From Distichodus sexfasciatus (taxonomy: Eukaryota; Chordata; Actinopteri; Characiformes; Distichodontidae), in NCBI GenBank assembly GCA_032718565.1, contig JAVGVS010000283.1, positions 337,791 to 401,790 of the forward strand: a DNA stretch of 64,000 nt, given 5' to 3'. The notes beneath the pieces were generated by a model. The model was not told the DNA's origin. It made no database searches and saw only the letters and a list, made by a program, of their open reading frames with translations. The translations under genes were made by a program, and so were the position numbers. Below, piece after piece: positions 57,126 through 64,000 of this stretch (position 1 is its first letter; the number at the start of each line of letters is the position of its first letter).

Positions 57126-57532
57126 GGAAGTGAAGGGTCGTTTTTTTAAAGGGACAGGAGCCGTTTTTGTTATTTTCTGGGGTGGAGGATTTTTTTCCGG
57201 ACTGGCAGCGGAACAGAGAAGAAGAGGGGTAAACAAAATTTGTATCTTATTCTCCGAAGATGAGAATCGCTTGTCGACGATGACGGGACGAAAACGAAGA
57301 AACGAGACGGAAGAAAGCCGTTTTGTCGTCGCTTTTGGAGTCGGCGGCGGAGCTCCGAATTGAGGCCGAGGACTTGGAGCTCGGAGTGGCGGCTCGTTTT
57401 CACCTCCGAAGCGCTAACACTAGTACAAAAATAAGACTCAAATTCTTTCTGCACTCCTCCTTTTTCTTCCACGTTAACGGTGCCATCGTCTTCTTTTTCT
57501 TTTCTATTTTTTCCTGCACATTCCTCCCCGAG
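57125..57532 (+). other. 5' untranslated first exon of an unidentified gene
   Basis: GC-rich sequence follows the promoter and ends CCCCGAG|GTGAGT, a near-perfect donor. No long frame opens. It contains a 7-codon upstream frame (57260-57283) whose TGA overlaps the ATG of a 27-codon frame (57280-57363). These are typical of a long 5' leader. The gene is not identified, since no convincing downstream coding exon lies in the window. Confidence 0.5.
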
Positions 57533-59985
57533 GTGAGTAATGATCCGGATCCTAGCCTTCTTTTGTTGTTGCTTTTTTAAAGAGAAAAATGCTGACGATA
57601 CGTCCGAGTTGTTACATGATACAACTTTATTTCATTTCGTTCATTCTTTCAGTCCTTATGTGCAGGGGATCAGATCTAGAAAAAAAGAGGGATGAATGCG
57701 AATTATGTTAAGTTCTATGACTGCTGTTGTGTCAGAGCTGAGGGACTGACTGTTATTTTAGCGCTTCTGTATCCGATTCCTGCACAAACTGAGTCTTATC
57801 CCTATTGCGTTTTTCTTTCTTGGTAGTTAGATTATTAATTTTCTTCTCTAATATGCGTAATAATGCCTCTCCAGACCGAACAGGACACAATGCGCCTTAT
57901 GCGCAGGGGGCGGTTTTTTTTTTCTTTTTCGTCCCTCATTTTTTTTATTGCTTTGTCTATGATTCGTGTCATTTCAGCCACCGTGATGCGAATTTCATCA
58001 CTCTCTTTTTCATTCGTCCCCTTCACGTCCCGTCCGTTTCCTTGCGTCCTTCTGCTTTCGCCATAGGCATAAGAGAAGAGAAAAAAAACTGAAAAGAACT
58101 ATGTGATGCAATGCGTGCAGTAACAGGAGAAGTCCCTCACAGGCTTTATTTAAAGTGTGTGTGTGGTATTTCCCATGCTTGGACAGTTTAGGTCAGACTT
58201 TAAAAATAGGCAATATTAATGAACACAAGCATTCAAATCAATGTGGGTTTTGTAGTTATAACAATGCATATAGATGACAGAAAAAGAGACAGACAATGAA
58301 AGAATAAAGGAGAGAGAGAGAGAACGGTGCAGACAATGAGGACGGTGGGGGGTGTGAGATAAGACTGTCAAAAATGAGAGAGATGTAGACAGAAAGACAA
58401 AGAAAAAGACAGACACGCTGGTAGGGATGTAACGATACATGAATTGACATCAGTACGTTGATTCGATGATCATTGAGCGCATTGCATAAATACAAAATGA
58501 AAACCTTGATCAGACATTGGCTGATCAAGCCCACTTTTTTTAGACTGACCTGGGGCTACTGACAACAAGAGAAAGAGAAAGCGTCTGTTTTCCGCTCGTA
58601 AAAGGTCTGAGACGTCCGAGCTAGAGACGGATAGACAGTCTAGACATGGCATAACGAGAAGTGTTAGAAGCAGAGGGACAGAAAGATGAACAGAAGGGTG
58701 TAGACAAGTCAGAGTCGTTCAACCAAATTGTTTAAAGCAGATTTATAAACATTTTAGAATATTTTTAAGGGGATAGTACATGAACACACACGGGGAAAGT
58801 ATTGACAGAATTAACAGGTATAATCGAAATGACTAGCATGGGCAAGACTACGTTGATTAGAGGTTCTGAATGTCGCTTTTGATTAGGTTTTACTTTAATT
58901 GGCCAGCCCTACTAGACTGTGTGCATGAGGAATTAGGAGGGTACCTTTAAGACCAGTCTGCACATGTCCAAACATGTCCGCTTACATGTTGGTGCTTATG
59001 TTATCTAGGGTTAGAGAGTTGCTAACTAAACTTAGTCACGCTACTAACTTTACTTTTTCAGTAGCTTGTCAATAGCACTTTTAAAATGCTGTAGATTTTC
59101 TAGTAACTAGCTTCACAGTGCATCTTGGCAGATATGAGATGAAAACTTGCCTCGCTGTGTTTTTCTTTGCATCTGCATATCTGGTCACAAGCGTGTCCAT
59201 GTAGGTTGACATGCATGTCCATTTCAAGTGTGTGTCCCTTGGGCATGTGTGTGTGTCCATCCATGCGTTTAAGGTCAGTAGCAGCTCATATATTGAGCTA
59301 CATAAATATGCATCAGCCTTTTGCACTCTGATCTGATCTGAGAACAGTCCAGCATGGCCCTGTAATAGATGTTCTGGGGTTTATGAGTGTTAATGAATTG
59401 CATGATGCAAAAATCAAATCTTTTGAGTTTTAAAAATTCTGTAGTCAAACTTTTGTATGGCTCATATGTCCAACTTAACTGTTAGTTAGTGGTATAAATA
59501 ATTCAAGCTATAATAATCATCTTTATTTACTTCCTATGAGTTAGTACCGTAAATGTTCAGCATGAACTGCAATAAGAATAAAAAAGTTTATATGGTGATA
59601 AATATCGAGATTGATATAATGCCAAAAAAATAATGTGATCAAATTTTGGTCACTTCCACCCTGACCCAAAAATCAGTGTGAGTCACAATTGACATAAGCA
59701 AAAATAGCTTTGCAGAATAAGCTTGGTTTACATAGTCACGGAAATAAAAATCATCGGCCAGGAGGAAGGAACCTTGAGAGGAACCATGACTCAAAAAGGA
59801 AACACGTTCTGTTCTGGCCAACTGTTTTGATGCAAAATGGTGGAAGTGTTTAAAAAATGTTTAACTTTGCCTTGGTTATGTAAAATTTAACAAAAAATCT
59901 ATTCCTGTAATTGTAAGCCATATCTGATGAGTGAGATGAGAAGTTTGCACTGGTTATATCACTTAAAGTGACTTTAACTGAAATT

Positions 59986-60205
59986 AAGTGTGTGATTATT
60001 TGTCAGTGTGAACACACCCCAGCACAGCACAGCACACAATACGCCACAATGAAACGTGACTTCTGCATTTGACCCATCTGTGAAAGAGCAGTGGGCAGCT
60101 CTTTGGCAGCACCCGGGGAGCAGTGCGTGGGGACGGGTGCTTGCTCCTGAGTACCTCAATGGTACCTTTACTGGTCCAGAACTTGAACTCCCAAACCGCT
60201 ACACT
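59986..60205 (-). mobile_element. tRNA-derived SINE, copy D
   Basis: The best-preserved copy: TGTGATTATTTGTCAGTGTG, CAGCACAGCACAGCACAC, AGCAGTGGGCAGC, CCCGGGGAGCAGTGCGTGGG, GAGTACCTCAATGGTACC and GAACTTGAACTCCC. Minus-oriented, as are copies A-C. Confidence 0.75.
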
Positions 60206-60456
60206 TCAAACTTTTTTCAAATCCTGTTCAGAAATTCCCACTTCCAGTATCTTTGGACCACACAGTTGCCTTGTAAAAATCTCTATAATGAGGATGTCTG
60301 AAATATAAAGCACAGTTCTTCACAGGGCAACTTTAAACTATGTGGCTAACTTTTTTTCTGGAATCTTCCCCAAGTTATTCCAGGCTCCCTGCTGGTGTGG
60401 TACAAAAGCCTGTCTGGTTTTTGGAATTGGTTCCTGTGTATTTTTCCCCTCCACAG

Positions 60457-60519
60457 TTCAGTGAAATGCACTACTCTTATGGAATGATGGACGGCAGCTC
60501 GCTGAACCCGTTCTTATAA
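60457..60519 (+). other. possible short exon (17-codon frame)
   Basis: A good acceptor (TTTTTCCCCTCCACAG) is followed by TTCAGTGAA and ATG opening MHYSYGMMDGSSLNPFL then TAA. The codons use many G/C third positions. No good donor lies before the stop, so it may be a decayed exon, a 3' exon or chance. I recognise no family. Confidence 0.2.
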
Positions 60520-60824
60520 AACTTATAATCATGTTTTTCTTTTTTGCTGTGGTGGTTGAACAGGGTTGAGGCTTGAGTTCATGTGTTCTTTCTCTCTCAC
60601 TCTTTTTAGAAAGTCACCCCCACCTTTTCAACCACTATTTCTTTTTTCTTTCACCTCCTAATCATGCTGGCTTTCTCTTTTCACACTCCTCTCTCCCTAC
60701 CCTGTTCCCAAAAAGCTTTCCCTCTCTCTTTTTTTCTCTCTCTTTCACACACTCATAAAAGCATAAAGCACCAAATTTCTCCCATGCCCTTCCCCCAACT
60801 GCCATCGAAGCCTTTAAGCTGTCC

Positions 60825-60863
<39 letters not shown>

Positions 60864-61539
60864 AGCTCACTTGTCCAAGGGCACGGTAAGGTGGCTGTTC
60901 ATTCATCAGTGTCATATGGTAATCTGTACGCGGTGAATAACCTTAATCTTGTGCTTATCACCCCATCTACTTTATAACACCGCAACACATACACACACAC
61001 TCAGTAACTCAGGAAATGGTTCGGCCGTTTACATTCTTTGTGATTTCTTTATATAGCCCAACTGACTCGAAAAACCTAGCAACCGTGTCTTCCTGATTAA
61101 GTTCCATTCCCTCTCTTTCTGTCCGTCTCTTTCTTTCTGTCCGTCTGCAAGTCTCTGACACCTGACATGCGAGATCAAGAGATAGTCATGCAAGTTGAAA
61201 TTCCAAGGCTGACCAAACGACGTATGGATGCCTGCACACATTCTTCTAATATATTCTCTTCCTCTCCTTGCTGCTGGATTAATGTCAAATGCTGGCATGA
61301 ACATTCATCCCCTCTCTCTTTTACACTTCCTCCATCCCCTTCTCTCTCTCTCAGAGAGGGATATATGCATCTGGTAAGGAAAGAATCCTTTGATGGCATT
61401 GAGAGGAGGATGGAGTGAATTGGTAATTGAAGACAAGATTTGGGGCTTGAAGTGACGCTTGCTGTTGTCACACTTTAGGCAGAATGCTTGTGAAATTGCA
61501 TTCAGGCTTTGCTTGCTACCAGCGCAGCTTAGTTCCCTG

Positions 61540-62470
61540 GTCTAAACTCAGTGGCTGGCTGATCTTGGAAAACTAAGTTGGATCTAAGCCCAGGGGTGGT
61601 AGATCTTGGACTACTAAGTAGAATCTGAGCTCTGTGGGCATAATTAATCCCTGAAAAATTATGTTAGATCTAAACTTTAGGAACATAGATCTTGGGAACT
61701 AAATTGGATCTAAACTCTCTTGTATATAAGATTGGATCTAAACTCTGTGGGGATGTTTGATCTCTGAAATTGGTTTTGGATCTAAACCGTTGGGTGATGG
61801 ATCTTATGGAGCTAAGTGGGATCTATACTCTCTAGTGCAGTAGATCTCAGAGGACTAATTGAGATCTAAACTCAGTCGGAGTAAGTGATTCATGCAAACA
61901 GTGTTGGATCTAAACTCTTTGTGTGGTAGCTTTTAGGAGATCTAAACACTGTAGGGTGGTAAATTCTGGAGAACTAAGTTAGATCTGTGTTGTGGTAGAT
62001 CTTAGGAGACTTGGTAGGATCTGGGTTGCGCCTCAACTCTTAACTCCTCGTGAACAGAGCTGCAGTTAAACTTGCTAAAAGGTTGTGCTTTTTAACCCCA
62101 GTTTACAAGGCATGTATTACCATGCTGAAGTCTCAGAGAGACTACTGTCCCTGTAGTTAGGGAAAATATGTTGTTTTGCTAAATGTTATGAATGCAAATC
62201 TCTAGAAAGTACATGTTTGAATCTAAACTGTTTGGGATTTTTAGGACTGGTGTTGGAGCTAAACTGTCGAGTAGGAAATGTAGAAAATAGGTTTCTGGCA
62301 GTAATGCTGTATCGGTGTTGTTACTGTGGAATATTTGATTTAGGGAAATAGTGGTTTCAAAGTATGTCCAGTGTTAGATCTGTACTGTGTGAAGGTAGAT
62401 CTCTGAGAATGGTTTTGGATCGAAGCTCTATGCAATAGTAGATCTCTGGGAAGAGCATTAGTAGTTGTGA
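61540..62470. repeat. degenerate minisatellite (GATCTAAACTCT units)
   Basis: Repeated GTAGATCTTGG, AACTAAGTTGGATCTAAACT and CTCTGTGGG segments at roughly 50-60 bp spacing, dense to about 62060 and scattered to 62470. Confidence 0.8.
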
Positions 62471-62770
62471 CACAGTGCTACTGCTGTACTTTAGTGACAT
62501 ATGGCTCTGATTCAACACTTACGAAGGCACACAAGTTCAAACAATGTCTGGTATGAGAGTAGTCAGACTGTTTCCATCTGGGATGAGTGTTTCACCAACT
62601 GCTGAACCAAAATATCCATTGATCAGTCTATTTGTACAGAGCTGAACTAAAGTATAAAGTGTAAACAGACTGAGTGAGGACATGGTTCCAGACCAGAAGG
62701 CCAACTTAAGTTGGCAGTGCCAGAAGTGGGAAAAGGTAACCCAAGGTCTATAATTGACATGGGACAGAAG

Positions 62771-63030
62771 TGGACAGGTTTTGGAACTGGTGTGGTCAGT
62801 GGTGAGCAGAGCGTCTGTTAGTTGTGGGTGTGGTCAGAAATGGACAGGTTTTGGATCTGGTATGGTCAGTGGTGGGCAGAGTCTCTGTTAGTTGTGGGTG
62901 TGGTCAGAAGTGGCCAAATTTTGGAGTGGGCATGGTCAATGATGGGCGCAGCCTCTATTAGTTGTGGGTGTATTCAGAAGTGGACAGAGCATCTATTAGT
63001 TGTGGGTGTGGACAGAAGTGTACAGGGTGT
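62771..63030. repeat. 70-bp minisatellite
   Basis: Units starting TGGACAGG/TGGCCAAA at 62771, 62841, 62911 and 62981 are exactly 70 bp apart and share TTAGTTGTGGGTGTGGTCAG. A fifth, shortened copy follows and then a (GT)n run. Confidence 0.92.
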
Positions 63031-64000
63031 GTGTGTGTGTGTGTTTTTAGAAAGGCTACTGTCACACCAACGTCAAAAATGACAAAAGCTTGAAACGTAA
63101 ACAGTGCTAAAGGAAGAAGCTCCATGGTAGCCCGAGTAAGTGAGGTCACAGGTTTGCAACAGGAGGTGTGTGTATACACAACACATACATACAACACACA
63201 CACACAAACACAACCCAGATAGAAGCAGGACGAACATGTTTTATTTTTAGGATCTGGTCGAACCTTAGGTTGAGTGTGAATATGAGGGTGTTCTATGAGT
63301 GGGTTAAGTAGAGGTGTGTTAAAAATGTGACGGCAGCACACACCCACGCACACAATTCTTCCTGCAATTTTCTGCATTCCTTTGATACATGTAATCTGGA
63401 ATCAAGAACTAAACTCCAGCCTATTCTTCCAGGTCTGCCTTTACTGAAATATACACAAGTGACCTCCACAAGTGTATATGTCTGTGTGTTGCTGCAGCAG
63501 CAGCATTCTCAGGCCTAAAAGGTTCTGGCATACATCTCATGTCCCGCCCCCAAGGTTTGCCGTATATGGCCATGGAGTGTGAAGTCTTAAAGGGGAAGTA
63601 TGGGGGTGTGTGTGTGTGTATGCTTTACGTTAAGGCAGTTTTATATGATTTGCATTAGAGAAAAGGAAAGAAAGAAAAGATTCATTGAGACTGAGCGTTT
63701 TTAAAGGGGTTGGTCTGTTTTTGAGAAGTGTAAGAGTTTGAAAATTCACACACAAACACCACACTCCCCCTTCCTCCCACTTCATCAGGTTTAAAGAGAC
63801 GACCAACTTGTGGTGTTGGTCGTCGTGTGTGTGTGTATGTGTGTGTGTAAAAACCTGTGCGCAACCACGCCTTTCTTAGAAGCTGCATTCTGACTAGCCT
63901 TACCACCAGCCTTCTTCCACATTGTTATACACACACACAGAGCTTCTGTCACCAAGCTGATAACCCTCGCAGTCTGACGTATCTGCTCAGCTGTAAACTT

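Larger units (their letters stand above)
57533..64000 (+). other. presumed first intron of the rightward gene
   Basis: 6.5 kb with a hAT-like end (about 58424), SINE copy D (59986-60205), a possible tiny exon (60457), a CT-rich stretch (60570-60760), two minisatellites and several (GT)n runs. No clear coding exon. Confidence 0.45.

Noticed and set aside
57130..57363. 77-codon plus-strand frame in the leader exon
   Set aside because: It needs a GTG start. Only the internal 27-codon ATG frame is a plausible upstream frame.

Overview
The window reads as genomic DNA of a teleost fish. It has vertebrate-type split genes with GT/AG introns, many (CA)n, (CT)n and (AAT)n microsatellites, several copies of tRNA-derived SINEs of the kind common in fish, and remnants of DNA transposons and LTR elements. 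No bacterial or viral gene is present.

One gene fills most of it. On the minus strand, from a CpG-rich promoter near 54.4-54.8 kb to beyond the left edge, lies the 5' half of unc13b (Munc13-2), a presynaptic vesicle-priming factor. I assembled twelve coding exons by reading splice sites and phase: exon 1 (54460-54481, starts MSLLCVR), a 30-nt microexon (51604-51633), the rest of the C2A domain (36194-36293, 30931-31048, 29917-30040, 29065-29138), a linker with a 36-nt cassette exon (27834-27891, 26714-26749, 25862-26081), a giant exon (9461-25625), and two linker exons (8386-8646, 7992-8076). The C1, C2B, MUN and C2C domains must lie left of position 1.

The exceptional object is the giant exon: about 16.2 kb of uninterrupted reading frame, about 5,390 codons. 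It encodes a mostly disordered, repeat-built protein with about 19 'LSGLF' motifs in the first third, a folded-looking island at residues about 1570-2025, six roughly 100-residue repeats at 2485-3110, an 81-bp coding minisatellite with an 'LLSMFGG' motif, and Gly/Pro-rich blocks. Exon 9 is phase-compatible with both the giant exon and exon 11, so the gene can make a short form (giant exon skipped) and a giant form. The giant exon ends in a stop codon that overlaps an AATAAA signal, and it also has a phase-matched donor just before the stop. It could therefore be a terminal exon (C2A-giant protein of 5,648 residues without the priming core) or an internal exon.

Right of the unc13b promoter, a second CCAAT/ETS-type promoter (56.9-57.1 kb) and a 5' untranslated exon ending at a consensus donor (57532) point right, in a divergent arrangement. 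I could not identify that gene. Its presumed first intron holds minisatellites and repeats.

The remaining sequence is intron and intergenic DNA: three polypurine tracts (0.8-5.7 kb), a 1.4-kb polypyrimidine tract (47.3-48.7 kb), several minisatellites, SINEs, a fold-back DNA element (42.6-44.7 kb), and a repeat interrupted by an LTR-like insertion (45.3-46.2 kb). One unrecognised GC3-rich open frame lies at 1341-1532 on the minus strand.
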